Shown here piece after piece: positions 27,255-36,418 of a stretch of 64,000 nt of DNA. Within the stretch, counting starts at the first letter, position 1. Each line of letters begins with the position of its first letter. The stretch is from DATBHW01 sp035307385 (GTDB lineage Bacteria > Chloroflexota > Ktedonobacteria > Ktedonobacterales > DATBGS01), in the NCBI GenBank assembly GCA_035307385.1, contig DATGID010000074.1, positions 62,001 to 126,000 of the forward strand, in the 5' to 3' direction. The translations under genes and the position numbers were made by a program. The notes beneath the pieces are model-generated. The model saw only the letters and a program-made list of their open reading frames with translations, did not search any database and had not been told where the DNA came from.

Positions 27255-28498
27255 ACGCTGAACCGACGGGGCAGGACGTGTTGGCAGTGGAAATTCAAGC
27301 CATTGAAGATCAATGGACCAGGCTCTGGAAAGAGACGACGGCGGCCACACCGGCCAATGGCGGCCATCCGGCCACGCGGAACAGCGTTCTGAATTTAGTG
27401 GTGTTCACTCAGCGCGCTGCCACTGCCCAGGCAGTGGACAGCGCGCTAGATGAACTCTCTCAGCATCATCCGGCGCGCTCCGTGGTTCTGGTCGCGCAGC
27501 CGGACCAGGCGCAAGAAGAGATGAAAGCCTGGATTGACCTTTCCGTGTACAAACAGGAACTGCGCCAGGGCCAGAACGTCAGCGAGCGGGTGAAGATCGA
27601 GGCCAAAGGCCGGGCAGTGGATTATCTGCCCGGGGTGGTCTTGCCGCTCTTGGCAGCCAACCTGCCGGTCTTTACCTGGTGGGCCGATGTGCCCCCACTG
27701 GACCAGAAGGTGTTCGAGCGCCTCTCGGAAGTCAGTGATCGCATGATCGTCGATTCGGCGGAGTTTGCCAGCGTCGGCCAGTACTTCCTCAGGCTGGGAC
27801 AGCTTTCACGCAGTCGCCAGTTCAACGCCGCGGTGAGCGATCTGAACTGGCAGCGCCTGGCTCCCTGGCGCGAACTCGTCGCCCAGTTTTATGATATGAA
27901 GCCTGCCCAGCCCTACCTGAGCGCCATTTCGCAGATTGTCATCGAATACGCGGGCAGCGAGGCGAACGGGCGCACGGTGGGCGTGGCGAATCCGGCTCAG
28001 GGCATGCTGCTGATCGGCTGGCTGGCGAGCAAACTCAATTGGATTATCGTGCCCGGCCAGCAAAAACAGAACGGCGGCGTGTATCATCTGGCGCTGCGCT
28101 CCGACCTGGGCGCGCAGATCGCCGTGGAGATTCGCCCGCGCGTCCCCGAAGCCAGGAAGAAACCGCCCCTGATTACCAGTCTGCGCGAGGCGCAAGAGGA
28201 CGAACACGAAGCTGGCCCAACCTGGATGGCCTCGCAGATGGTGGCAGGGGCACTCAGCACCGTTACCATCACCAGCGTACATGGGGGTCATACCGGCGTA
28301 TTTGTCATCCGCCGCTCGGCAGATCACGAGCATGCCACCACGTCTTGCACCATTGATGGAACGCCCTGGGGCCAGGCGCGCACCGTGCATCTGGATTCGA
28401 TTGGGCGCAGCGAACTGATGCTTGCTGAGTTGGAAGCTTTCGGCCACGATGAAGGCTTCGAGGATGCCCTCAGCATCGCGGGCGGGCTGGCAAGCTAG
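27251..28498 (+). CDS. opcA: Glucose-6-phosphate dehydrogenase assembly protein OpcA
   Basis: Activator or assembly factor needed by G6PDH in cyanobacteria and actinobacteria. 415 residues. Family features: VLNLVVFTQRAATAQAVDSA, an ARSVVLV-like strand PARSVVLVAQPDQAQEEMKA, LPGVVLPLLAANLPVFTWWA (most conserved) and DRMIVDSAEFAS. The ATG lies inside the zwf stop (4-base overlap). It is the last gene of the operon that begins with transketolase. It is acidic in its C-terminal half. The convergent hydrolase at 28552 follows after 53 bases, in which I see no clear terminator. Confidence 0.92.
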   Translation: MNAEPTGQDVLAVEIQAIEDQWTRLWKETTAATPANGGHPATRNSVLNLVVFTQRAATAQAVDSALDELSQHHPARSVVLVAQPDQAQEEMKAWIDLSVYKQELRQGQNVSERVKIEAKGRAVDYLPGVVLPLLAANLPVFTWWADVPPLDQKVFERLSEVSDRMIVDSAEFASVGQYFLRLGQLSRSRQFNAAVSDLNWQRLAPWRELVAQFYDMKPAQPYLSAISQIVIEYAGSEANGRTVGVANPAQGMLLIGWLASKLNWIIVPGQQKQNGGVYHLALRSDLGAQIAVEIRPRVPEARKKPPLITSLREAQEDEHEAGPTWMASQMVAGALSTVTITSVHGGHTGVFVIRRSADHEHATTSCTIDGTPWGQARTVHLDSIGRSELMLAELEAFGHDEGFEDALSIAGGLAS

Positions 28499-28551
28499 CC
28501 TCGTCGACGTTCTACCCTTCGTCGCGCATACACTTGTAGCGCCTGCCGCGC

Positions 28552-29439
28552 TCAGACCGTGCGCAGGAACGATGTAATCAGATTTGCCAGTTCCAGGGGC
28601 TTATGAAAGGGAACCTCGTGATGGGTCTGCTCCATCACCTGCACCCGGCTCCAGCGCAGGCCAGTCATCGCTTCGGGCAGGAAGCGCTCGTTGATCTCCA
28701 ACTTCTGGCTGCGTAGTTCTTTGGGGAAGTTGGAGGGCAGTTCGGTGACCACGACCAGTGATGGGCAGATGATATGTGGATAAAGCGAGGTGGGGCGATA
28801 GCGCCACATGCTTTGCAGCGTTTCTTCCCAGGCAGCGGGCGTCATGCATTCGCGCACGCTGCCATCTGGTTCGGTCTGGACGGTGGTGGTCAGGGCGCGC
28901 GCCACCTCCGGACTCCAGAACAGGTCGGCGCCTTCGTGCTGTGCATCCAGGTAGGCTGAGAGCGAGGGATATTGCCAGGTGATGGCCTCCATCCCTTGAG
29001 CAAATTGCTCCCAGGGTTCGTCTTCAGCCGACCATATGCCGCCATCCACCAGGATGAGTTTGCTCAGCAGGTTGGGGTAGATGGCACCCAGTGCCAGCGC
29101 GGCATACCCTCCATACGAATGGCCGACGACGGCCACCTGCCCTGGATAAAGGGCCTGAATAAACGCCCCCAGGTCTTCGGCAATGGTGCGCAGATCGTAG
29201 CCGGATGGTGGTTTGTCGCTGAGTCCACGCCCGCGCAGATCAGGGGCCACAACCTCGAAACCGGCCTCGGCCAGATGTGGTGCCACCAAATCCCAGCAAT
29301 GCCCCGACGCCAGTCCGCTGTGGACTAACACGATGGGCTGCCGCAGGACGGGGCCGCTCTCGCTTGCCCATTTCACATAATGGAACCGCAGGCCGTTGAC
29401 AGTCGTAAAGAGATCGACGCCGTTTTCGAGCATGTTCAT
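28552..29439 (-). CDS. Alpha/beta-hydrolase
   Basis: About 295 residues. Marks: VLVHSGLASGHCWDLVAPHL with oxyanion-type HS, PDLRGRGLSDKP, the nucleophile elbow VVGHSYGGYAAL (Ser) and an acidic residue in the C-terminal half; the final His is probably in VMEQTHHEVPFHKP. It resembles haloalkane dehalogenase/epoxide hydrolase-like esterases, but the substrate is unknown. The start was set to 29439 (MNMLENG) after GAAGAA; a further in-frame extension to 29490 is possible but has no ribosome-binding site. Confidence 0.85.
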   Translation of the reverse strand: MNMLENGVDLFTTVNGLRFHYVKWASESGPVLRQPIVLVHSGLASGHCWDLVAPHLAEAGFEVVAPDLRGRGLSDKPPSGYDLRTIAEDLGAFIQALYPGQVAVVGHSYGGYAALALGAIYPNLLSKLILVDGGIWSAEDEPWEQFAQGMEAITWQYPSLSAYLDAQHEGADLFWSPEVARALTTTVQTEPDGSVRECMTPAAWEETLQSMWRYRPTSLYPHIICPSLVVVTELPSNFPKELRSQKLEINERFLPEAMTGLRWSRVQVMEQTHHEVPFHKPLELANLITSFLRTV

Positions 29440-29607
29440 AGTTCTTCGTTCTTCCTCGCCAAAAGCAGCTTGAGCGGTCCATTCGGGCATGGTTCGGGCG
29501 CGTTTTCCCTGGCCCAGCCACCGCAGCGTATCATGGCCGAAAGAAGGCTTTCTGTCAAGAGCGGGGTATCAAACCTCTTGATTTTTGCGGATGACTCGTG
29601 TATAGTT

Positions 29608-29628
29608 TTTATAGCAATATGCTATAAA
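29608..29628. promoter_or_regulatory. Palindromic operator before the ABC exporter
   Basis: TTTATAGCA, 3-base centre ATA, then TGCTATAAA: a perfect 9-bp inverted repeat ending 24 bases before the ABC ATPase start. It would overlap the core promoter. No regulator gene lies next to it. Confidence 0.6.
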
Positions 29629-29652
29629 TTGGAACCGTAAAGAAGGAGTTGT

Positions 29653-30579
29653 ATGGCTGAACTTGCGATTCGCACCGAGCATCTCTCGCGCTCCTTTGGC
29701 AGCGTGCAGGCGGTGGACGATCTTTCCTTAGAGGTGCCAGCCGGGATTGTCTTCGGCTTTTTGGGGGCCAATGGAGCCGGAAAGACGACCACCATTCACC
29801 TGTTGCTGGGCCTGCTGGAGCCAACCGGCGGCCAGGCCACGGTGCTGGGCTTCAACAGCCGCGCGCAGGCCGACCAGATTCGCGCCCGCACGGGGTCGCT
29901 GCTGGAGTTCAACGGCCTCTATGAGCGCATGAGCGCCGAAGATAACCTGGAACTGTACGGGCGTATTTATCATATGCCCGCGGCTGACCGGCGCGCCCGG
30001 ACGAAAGAACTGCTGGTGCACCTGGACCTGTGGGACCGCCGCAAAGACCAGGTGAACAAATGGAGCCGTGGCATGAAGCAGAAGCTGGCCGTGGCGCGCG
30101 CGCTGTTTCATCGCCCGCCGCTGATCTTTCTGGATGAGCCAACCTCTGGCTTCGACCCGGTGGCGGCGGCGGCGCTGCGCGATGACCTGGCAACGCTGGT
30201 GAAGCGCGAAGGCGCCACCGTCTTCCTCAATACCCATAACCTGGCCGAAGCCGAGCGGCTCTGCGCGTTGGTGGGCGTCATTCGCAAGGGCAAGCTGCTG
30301 GCGCTGGGCAATCCCGATGAACTGCGCTTCAAGCAGGGCGGCCCGCAGGCGGAGATTGTGGGGCATGGCTTCACCGATGAGCTGTTGGCCTTGCTGCGCG
30401 AGCGGCCAGAGGTCGCCAGCGCCGAAGTGCAGAATGGGCATCTGATTCTGGGGCTGAAGGGCGACAGCGAAGTTGGCCCGCTGGTGAGCCTGATTGTGCG
30501 CCATGGCGGGGAAGTGGAAGAGGTGCGCAAAGGCGCAGCGAGCCTGGAAGATGTCTTCTTGACGCTGATGGAGGAATAG
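29653..30579 (+). CDS. ABC transporter ATP-binding protein, ABC-2 type exporter
   Basis: 308 residues. Walker A GANGAGKTT (38-46), Q-loop region GSLLEFNGLYERMSAEDNLE, signature-like WSRGMKQKLAVARAL (the usual LSGG is replaced by WSRG), Walker B LIFLDEPTSGFDP and switch His in VFLNTHNLAEAERL. The C-terminal 70 residues are the variable domain of ABC-2 exporters. AAGGAG precedes the start. It pairs with the permease 5 bases downstream and probably exports a small molecule, lipid or peptide; the substrate is unknown. Confidence 0.93.
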   Translation: MAELAIRTEHLSRSFGSVQAVDDLSLEVPAGIVFGFLGANGAGKTTTIHLLLGLLEPTGGQATVLGFNSRAQADQIRARTGSLLEFNGLYERMSAEDNLELYGRIYHMPAADRRARTKELLVHLDLWDRRKDQVNKWSRGMKQKLAVARALFHRPPLIFLDEPTSGFDPVAAAALRDDLATLVKREGATVFLNTHNLAEAERLCALVGVIRKGKLLALGNPDELRFKQGGPQAEIVGHGFTDELLALLRERPEVASAEVQNGHLILGLKGDSEVGPLVSLIVRHGGEVEEVRKGAASLEDVFLTLMEE

Positions 30580-30584
30580 CAGCG

Positions 30585-31295
30585 ATGAGCGATATGTTCA
30601 CAATTGTGTGGAAGGAATGGAAGGACTCCCTCTTTCAGGGAGGCTGGCGGGCCTGGATTCGCCCGGTCTTGTTGATCGGCATTCTGGGCGTCTTTGAGCC
30701 GCTGGTGGGCAAACTCGCCTGGATGGAGCTGTCGCCGATTGAACTGGTGGTCTTCCTCTGGTTCGCCTTCTTCGTCATCATCTCCATCGTCGCCGATTCC
30801 TTCGCGGGCGAGCGCGAACGACATACGCTGGAAACTTTGCTGGCAAGCCGCATGCCTGACCGCTCCATTCTGTTTGGCAAAGTGCTGACGGTGGTGCTGT
30901 ATGGCTGGGGCGTGATGGTCATCGGCCTTTTCCTGGGCGCGCTCGTCGACAATCTGGCGCATGGACAGGGGCAGTTCGTCTTCTATCCTGTCGATATGCT
31001 GCTCTTCACGCTGCTGCTGAGCCTGCTGGTGGGCATATTGGGGGCCAGCGCAGGGATATTGCTCTCGCTGCGCATGTCAACCGTGCGGCAGGTGCAGCAG
31101 ATGCTGACCATTGGCACGCTGATTGTGGGCTTCGCGGTGATAGGGCTGCTCCAGTTGCTGCCTCAGAGCTTTTTCGTATCGTTCACCCCTGATGAGATTT
31201 TGTGGATGGCCGCTGGCCTGGTGGCCGTGCTGGACATTGTGCTGCTGGCCTTTACGCTGGCGCGTTTCCAGCGGGCAAAGCTCATCTTGAGCTAG
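30585..31295 (+). CDS. ABC-2 type transporter permease
   Basis: 236 residues with six predicted membrane helices. WKEWKDSLFQGG at the N-terminus is the usual amphipathic start. The region SFAGERERHTLETLLASRMP matches the ABC-2 motif (typically ExxxGTxExLLxxP, here with RHTLETLLAS). It is only 5 bases from the ATPase gene. A strong terminator follows (31319-31352), so these two form a complete operon. Confidence 0.9.
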   Translation: MSDMFTIVWKEWKDSLFQGGWRAWIRPVLLIGILGVFEPLVGKLAWMELSPIELVVFLWFAFFVIISIVADSFAGERERHTLETLLASRMPDRSILFGKVLTVVLYGWGVMVIGLFLGALVDNLAHGQGQFVFYPVDMLLFTLLLSLLVGILGASAGILLSLRMSTVRQVQQMLTIGTLIVGFAVIGLLQLLPQSFFVSFTPDEILWMAAGLVAVLDIVLLAFTLARFQRAKLILS

Positions 31296-31318
31296 GGCCG
31301 TAACTCATCTCTACCAGG

Positions 31319-31352
31319 CAGCATGGGATAGCACTATCCCGTGCTGTTTTTT
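31319..31352 (+). terminator. Intrinsic terminator of the ABC exporter operon
   Basis: CAGCATGGGATAG, loop CA, CTATCCCGTGCTG (one T-G pair), followed at once by six T residues. A textbook rho-independent terminator. Confidence 0.85.
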
Positions 31353-31418
31353 CTGGCGCGGCGAAGCAGCCGCAGGGTGACGGGTATCAGCGCGCATACG
31401 AAAGGATGGGTCATACCG

Positions 31419-31895
31419 GTGCTGTATCAGCTTCGCGAGAAATTGTTTTCCCTTGGCGAAGATTTCGTCATTCAGGATGACCAGGGAAACGATTGCTATC
31501 TCGCTACGAGCAAATTGTTCTCCCTCGGCGAGAAGTTGTCGCTGTGCGATCTGAGCGGGCAGGAGGTTGCCCGCATCGAGCAGGAACTGTTGACGCTGCG
31601 CCCAACATACACCATCTGGCGCGATGGCTCCGAAGCCGCCACCGTCACCAAACGCCTGGGCTTTCTCAGCGAGCATTTTGTGGTAGACGTTGCGGAGTCG
31701 GAGTCGCTTGACGTGCAGGGTGACCCGTGGAACCATGAATATACGTTTATGCGCGCCGATCAGGAGGTGGCACGTGTCTCCAAGCAGTGGTTCAGCCTGT
31801 CAGAACGCTATGGGGTGGAGGTGCAGCCCAACGAAGATGATGTGCTCATCCTTGCCAGCGCCATGGTGATCGATGTGATCAATGATAAACGCTGA
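31419..31895 (+). CDS. LURP-one-related / scramblase-like (Tubby fold) protein
   Basis: 158 residues. Repeated motifs KLFSLGEDFVIQDDQGN, KLFSLGEKLSLCDLSGQEVA, YTIWRDGSEAATVTKRL and ADQEVARVSKQWFSLSERYGV match the LURP-one/YxjI family, which has the Tubby/scramblase beta-barrel fold. A GTG start (31419) is chosen because the family begins at LYQLREKLFSLG and AAAGGA lies upstream; an in-frame extension to 31341 overlaps the terminator region. Function in bacteria is not settled. The stop overlaps the start of the ComF gene by one base. Confidence 0.85.
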   Translation: MLYQLREKLFSLGEDFVIQDDQGNDCYLATSKLFSLGEKLSLCDLSGQEVARIEQELLTLRPTYTIWRDGSEAATVTKRLGFLSEHFVVDVAESESLDVQGDPWNHEYTFMRADQEVARVSKQWFSLSERYGVEVQPNEDDVLILASAMVIDVINDKR

Positions 31896-32533
31896 TGCTG
31901 CTTGATCTGCTCTTTCCGCCGCGCTGCGTTGGCTGTGGACGCGGCGGCCACTGGTTCTGCCCGGCCTGCGTGGCCGCGACTCTGCCCGCCCCGGCCTGGG
32001 ACGCTGGCCTGGAGCCGCTGGCGGGCCTATGGGTGACGGGCCTCTATGAAGGCCCGCTGCGGGTGGCGATTCACGCGCTGAAGTATGAAGGCAAACGCCA
32101 GCTTGCCGCGCCGCTGGGGCGTCTGCTGGCCGCGACCTGTCAGCAAAGGATGCAAGGCCGCGCCCGGCTGCGCTTCGATGCCGTTGTGCCGGTGCCGCTG
32201 CATCCCAAAAGGCAGGCCGAGCGCGGCTATAATCAGTCGGCGCTGTTGGCGCGTGGCCTGGCGCGGGAAATAGGGCTGCCGCTGCGTGAGGATATCTTGA
32301 TACGCTCGCGTCACACGCCGCAGCAGGTGGGGCTGGATAACGCCCGGCGCCGCGCGAATGTCGCCGGGGCATTTGCCTGCCCGTCCCATCATCCCGCGCT
32401 GGCAGGAGCAGCGCTTTTGCTGGTCGATGATGTCTGCACGACAGGCGCGACCCTGGCCGCCTGCGCCGAAACACTATGTATCGCAGGAGCCAGGGAGGTG
32501 TGGGGGCTGACGCTGGCGCGCCCCTCACTGTAG
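31895..32533 (+). CDS. comF: ComF-family phosphoribosyltransferase-like protein
   Basis: 212 residues. An N-terminal zinc finger (CVGCGRGGHWFCPAC) and a C-terminal phosphoribosyltransferase fold with the PRPP loop ALLLVDDVCTTGATLAACAE. Between them LQxKRxx-type LKYEGKRQLAAPLG and PVPLHPKRQAERGYNQSALLA are typical of ComF/GntX. ComF acts in DNA uptake and late competence in Firmicutes and Proteobacteria; other competence genes are not in this window, so a salvage or unknown role remains possible. Start ATG overlaps the stop of the preceding gene (TGATG). Confidence 0.9.
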   Translation: MLLDLLFPPRCVGCGRGGHWFCPACVAATLPAPAWDAGLEPLAGLWVTGLYEGPLRVAIHALKYEGKRQLAAPLGRLLAATCQQRMQGRARLRFDAVVPVPLHPKRQAERGYNQSALLARGLAREIGLPLREDILIRSRHTPQQVGLDNARRRANVAGAFACPSHHPALAGAALLLVDDVCTTGATLAACAETLCIAGAREVWGLTLARPSL

Positions 32534-32541
32534 GTGTGCGC

Positions 32542-33918
32542 TCATCCTGGCTCGGCTGCCGGTTGCGGCGCCCCCTCGCTGGCTGCTGTCACTGGTTCTG
32601 AGGCTTCGGCTCCGGCAAGCGTCACGCCGCGCAGGCCGACCATGGCATAGAGTCCACCCAGCACCACCAGGATGCCGGTGCCGGTAAAGATCGTGTCAAT
32701 CGGGCCAAGGGAGACGCCCAACAGCGTGGCATGGAAGCCTTGCAAGACGGTGCTGGCGAGTGTGCCCGCGATGGCGGTCGAGGCCATGGAGGCCAGGGCA
32801 TTGGTTGGGGTGATGACCGCTATGACGCGCCCAACAAACTCTTTCGGGGTCGCGTGCAAGATCAATGGCCCGGCGGCAATATCGACGGGCGCCAGCGCTA
32901 TTCCAAGCAGGAAGAGCACGACGAGGGCCGGGGCAAAACTGGTTAAGCGGGCAAACGCCAGCAGGCCCACCCCCAGCGCGACGATGGAAAGCCAGAACAG
33001 GCGCGCGACGCCCATACGCTGGGCGAAGATGCTGGCGAGGATGGCCCCCAGGACCATTCCCGCGCCCTGGGCCGTGTCCAGAAAACCGTAGAAGTTGGGG
33101 GATGTGTGCAGGTTCTGGGTGGTAAAGAAGATGCTGAGCGCGTTGATGGCCCCGGCCCCAAGCATGACGATGATGATCGTGATGAAGAGCGTGAACAGGA
33201 TGCGGTTGTGGAAAAAGAAGCGCAGCCCCGCGCTGAAGTCCTGAAAATAATTGCCGTGCGGCGCGGCTGCCGCGCCGTTGGCGGACGACGGGATGCGCAC
33301 CGCCAGTATTGCCAGAAACGAGGCAACAAAGGAGAGCGCGTTGAGGAGCAGCGCCCACTCCACGCCAACGGTAAAGAGCAGCGGTGCGGCCAGCGGCGGC
33401 CCGATAATCACGGCCAGGCTGTAGGTGGTCTGGCTCAGGCCGCTGGCGTGGGCGCGCTCTGGCTCGTCCACAACGTCACCGATCAGCGCAAAGCGCGACG
33501 GGTTGAAGAACTGGGCGCAGGCGCTTGCCAGGAAGACGATGGTATAGATTGCGCCAAGCTGTTCGACGATGGGAAACTTTCCGATAGCCACCGGCAGCAG
33601 CAGCGCGATGAGAATGGCGCGCGAGGCGTCCATCGCCAGCATCGTGCGGCGCTTATTCCAGCGATCAACGAAGACGCCCGCCAGCGGGCCAATCAGCAGC
33701 GTAGGAACGGAGGTTGCCAGCAGAACGCCGCTGACTGCCACCGGCGCCCAGGTCTGCCCTCTGGCGATGACGGCGGCAATCCAGAGCACCAGCGTGGTGC
33801 TGAAGACGAAATCGCCCACGTTGGAGATCGATTGCCCACTCCAGAGCAGGGCAAAGTTGCGGTTGATGAGAAAGCCAGGTTTCTTGTTCGCAGACGTGGG
33901 CGATGCGGCGGTCTCCAT
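32542..33918 (-). CDS. MFS transporter, EntS-like exporter (intact copy)
   Basis: 458 residues with twelve predicted helices. N-terminus NRNFALLWSGQSISNVGDFV, motif A GVFVDRWNKRRTML, later RFALIGDVVDEPERAHASGL. The C-terminal tail is Ala/Glu/Pro-rich. GGAGG lies 7 bases before the ATG. It is closely related to the gene at 34062-35318 (same order of motifs), so the two are a tandem duplication. It converges on comF at its 3' end. Substrate unknown. Confidence 0.9.
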   Translation of the reverse strand: METAASPTSANKKPGFLINRNFALLWSGQSISNVGDFVFSTTLVLWIAAVIARGQTWAPVAVSGVLLATSVPTLLIGPLAGVFVDRWNKRRTMLAMDASRAILIALLLPVAIGKFPIVEQLGAIYTIVFLASACAQFFNPSRFALIGDVVDEPERAHASGLSQTTYSLAVIIGPPLAAPLLFTVGVEWALLLNALSFVASFLAILAVRIPSSANGAAAAPHGNYFQDFSAGLRFFFHNRILFTLFITIIIVMLGAGAINALSIFFTTQNLHTSPNFYGFLDTAQGAGMVLGAILASIFAQRMGVARLFWLSIVALGVGLLAFARLTSFAPALVVLFLLGIALAPVDIAAGPLILHATPKEFVGRVIAVITPTNALASMASTAIAGTLASTVLQGFHATLLGVSLGPIDTIFTGTGILVVLGGLYAMVGLRGVTLAGAEASEPVTAASEGAPQPAAEPG

Positions 33919-34061
33919 GCGATTCCTCCGTCTTGTTGTCGCTGTTCCGACAATATCTGGCGCTGGCTTGCGCTTGGCTGCTTCAGCCAGCTTTCCTGGC
34001 AGAGAGCCGCCATGTGCAAAAGCTGTGATCTTGCTTACGGCGGCTCTTGCTGTGCCTCAGT

Positions 34062-35318
34062 TTACCCGACGGTTGCCGATTCCACAAGAGGCTCTGCTGT
34101 CGTCGTCTCAGGAACTTCTTCGCTTACGGCTGGCGGATCGGTGAAGCCCAGGCGCAGCAGCGCGTAGATTGCGCCGATCACGGCCAGCATGGCGCTGCCG
34201 GTAAAGATGGTGTCGATGGGGCCAAACGTCATCCCCAACGCCTGCGCGTGGAAGTCTGACAAGATATTACTTGCCAGGAATCCAGCAAAGGTGGTTCCCA
34301 GCACTTGCATCAGCGCGCTGGTGGGATTGAGGGTCGCTGTGACGCGCCCAATGTAGCTGCGCGGCGTCACCCGCAGGAGCAGCGGCCCGGCTGGGACGTT
34401 CACCATGGCGAGGAACAGGCCGCCCAGGAAGATGACAATCAGCGCCGGACCAAAGCTGCTCATCCGCGCGTAGGCCAGAATGGCGACGCTGGCAAGCAAA
34501 AGCGAGCAGGTGAGCGTGCGCACCAACCCCACACGCTGCGCGAACGCCCCGGCGGCAATTGCGCCAATGATGGCCCCCACTCCCTGTACCGTCGCCAGAA
34601 AGCCATAGACGGTGACCGGCGCGTGCAGGTTATTGCGGACAAAGAAGATGTCCAGCGCGTTCAGGGCGCTCCCGCCCAGCATGATGATGCTGACGGTGAT
34701 AAGTAACGTCAAGATCACCCGGTTTTTCACCGAGAACTGTAACCCGGCGATCAGTTCACGCAGGAAGCCGGGGCGCGCTCCGGCCTGGCGGCTGATGGCT
34801 GCCTGTGGGGCGCGCACGGCCAGCAGCATGACAAAGGAACAGGCGAAAGAAAGCGCGTTGATGAGCAGCGCTATCTGCGGGCCAACGGTCAGCAGCAGAA
34901 TGGGAGCCAGCGGCGGCGCGATAACGAGTGCCAGGCTCTGCGTCAACTGCGTCATACCGCTGGCCTGCGCGCGATGCGGATCATCGACAATATCGCCGAT
35001 CAGCGCCATGCGCGCCGGACCAAAGAGTTGAGTGCAGAGGCTGGCAAGAAAGACGACGGCATAGATCGCGGCAAGCTGCCCACCCAGCGGCAGATGCCCG
35101 CCAGGCAAAAAGGGCAGCGGCACAATGTTGGTTGCCAGCAGCAGCAAGGCGATCAGGCTGGCGCGGATGGCATCCATCCAGAGCATGGTGCGCCGCTTGT
35201 CCCAGCGGTCCACAAAGACGCCCGCAATGGGGCCAAAGGCGAAGGTGGGTACGAGGGTTGCCAGCAAGACGCCGCTGAAACTGGTTGGAAACCGGCGGGT
35301 GAGGTGGCATTTGGGCAT
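34062..35318 (-). pseudogene. MFS transporter paralogue, N-terminally truncated
   Basis: From residue about 14 on (SGVLLATLVPTFAFGPIAGVF) it aligns collinearly with the intact MFS at 32542, which has about 60 residues before this point, covering the first membrane helix and the loop. Here the open frame begins at an ATG that yields MPKCHLTRRFPTS instead. Upstream codons give FLQNFRIAPKRILI and then a stop, with no MFS similarity. The rest of the gene (helices 2-12) is intact, so the break is recent or the shortened form is still used. Confidence 0.8.
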
Positions 35319-35477
35319 GATAAGGATGCGCTTTGGGGCTATGCGGAAATTCTGGCACAGGAACTACAAGATAAGGGGATGTTGGTTGAAGAGAGTTGGC
35401 GACTTCACACATCCGCCGCGATGAAACGGGCGCGTATTCAGGCAGGGCAACTGATGGCTTTCAGCCTCCGAAGCTGA
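35295..35477 (+). pseudogene. 3' remnant of an unrecognised gene at the MFS break
   Basis: Plus-strand frame encoding a plausible helical protein end: DKDALWGYAEILAQELQD, then GMLVEESWRLHTSAA and MKRARIQAGQLMAFSLRS, stop at 35477. It has no start of its own; upstream the frame runs antisense through the truncated MFS. Base composition is less GC-rich than the neighbourhood. It overlaps 17 bases of the next minus-strand gene. The family is not recognised. Confidence 0.4.
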
Positions 35478-36399
35478 AGCTGGCGATCATGGGGTTGAAG
35501 AATTGCTGCTCGTCGGCGCTGAACTCGCTGGCCGGAGCGTTGTACCAGAGGGAGTAGATGTGCTGATGGAAGTTGATCGAGGCGATGACGGTGTGTTTGC
35601 CGCCGCTGGTGTCGGCGCTTTTTTCAGTCCAGGTCTGCCCGCCAATCTGCACTGGCTGAGCGCTGCTGATGTTCCTGGCGTTCATCGTGCCCAGCAGCGT
35701 GTCATCGGCCTGGGCGGCCAATCCGTTAGTTGGCATCAGGGGCGCTTCCTGGCCGGTCAGGATGACAAACTCTGCCTGGCCGCCGCTGAAGCGCACGCCG
35801 CTCAGCGGCAGTGGAAATGGAACGCCGCGAGGGGAAAAGGCTGCCTGGGTCCAGCCGCCAGGATAGGAGATGCTGAAGAGGCCAGTGGGGTCACGATAAG
35901 CAGTGGTTGGAATGGGCGTTGGTGTCGGGCTGGCGGTGGGGCTGGGCGCGGCTGCGGCAGAGGACTGCGTGCTGGTGGGCGCTTCAGCGGGGGCTTTGTT
36001 GAAGCCACGCGCAAAGAGCAGCCCGCCGCCAATCAAAACGAGCAGCAGCACCCCCGCGACGATTGCCAGCGCCAGCGTCTTTCCCCGCCCTTTCCGAGCG
36101 GGCGCGGAAACTGGCTGATAGAGTGGTAACGGTCCACCTGGCGGCGGAACGTTTGCCGCCGATGGGGGAACGCTGAACGGCGCTGTGCCCCGCGCTGGCG
36201 CAAAAGCGTCGGGAGGAGCCACGGTGAGCGGGCCAAATTCGGTGGGGAGGTTGTTGTTGCTGCTGGTGTCGCTCCAGGAGGTGGAAGAGACGTTTTGCTG
36301 CGGCTGGGCTTGATCGGGGAGGCCATGCCCGCAATATCGACAGGCGCCCAGTTCCCACGCTTGCGCGTCAAGCGCCCTTCCGCAGTGGCTGCATGTCAT
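35461..36399 (-). CDS. Zinc-ribbon, membrane-anchored PsbP-like protein
   Basis: 312 residues. N-terminal zinc ribbon (CSHCGRALDAQAWELGACRY ends with CRYCG; Cys pairs at about 3/6 and 19/22), a Pro/Ser-rich stretch (30-105), one membrane helix (about 107-130), a Thr/Ser/Pro linker, and an extracytoplasmic domain starting FSISYPGGWTQ, the hallmark of the PsbP/DUF1795-like fold. It is the second gene after the GlcNAc-1-P transferase on the minus strand (20-base gap). A paralogue of the same layout lies at 43387. Role unknown. Confidence 0.75.
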   Translation of the reverse strand: MTCSHCGRALDAQAWELGACRYCGHGLPDQAQPQQNVSSTSWSDTSSNNNLPTEFGPLTVAPPDAFAPARGTAPFSVPPSAANVPPPGGPLPLYQPVSAPARKGRGKTLALAIVAGVLLLVLIGGGLLFARGFNKAPAEAPTSTQSSAAAAPSPTASPTPTPIPTTAYRDPTGLFSISYPGGWTQAAFSPRGVPFPLPLSGVRFSGGQAEFVILTGQEAPLMPTNGLAAQADDTLLGTMNARNISSAQPVQIGGQTWTEKSADTSGGKHTVIASINFHQHIYSLWYNAPASEFSADEQQFFNPMIASFSFGG

Positions 36400-36418
36400 T
36401 GGCGAGCTATTCAGCGTA

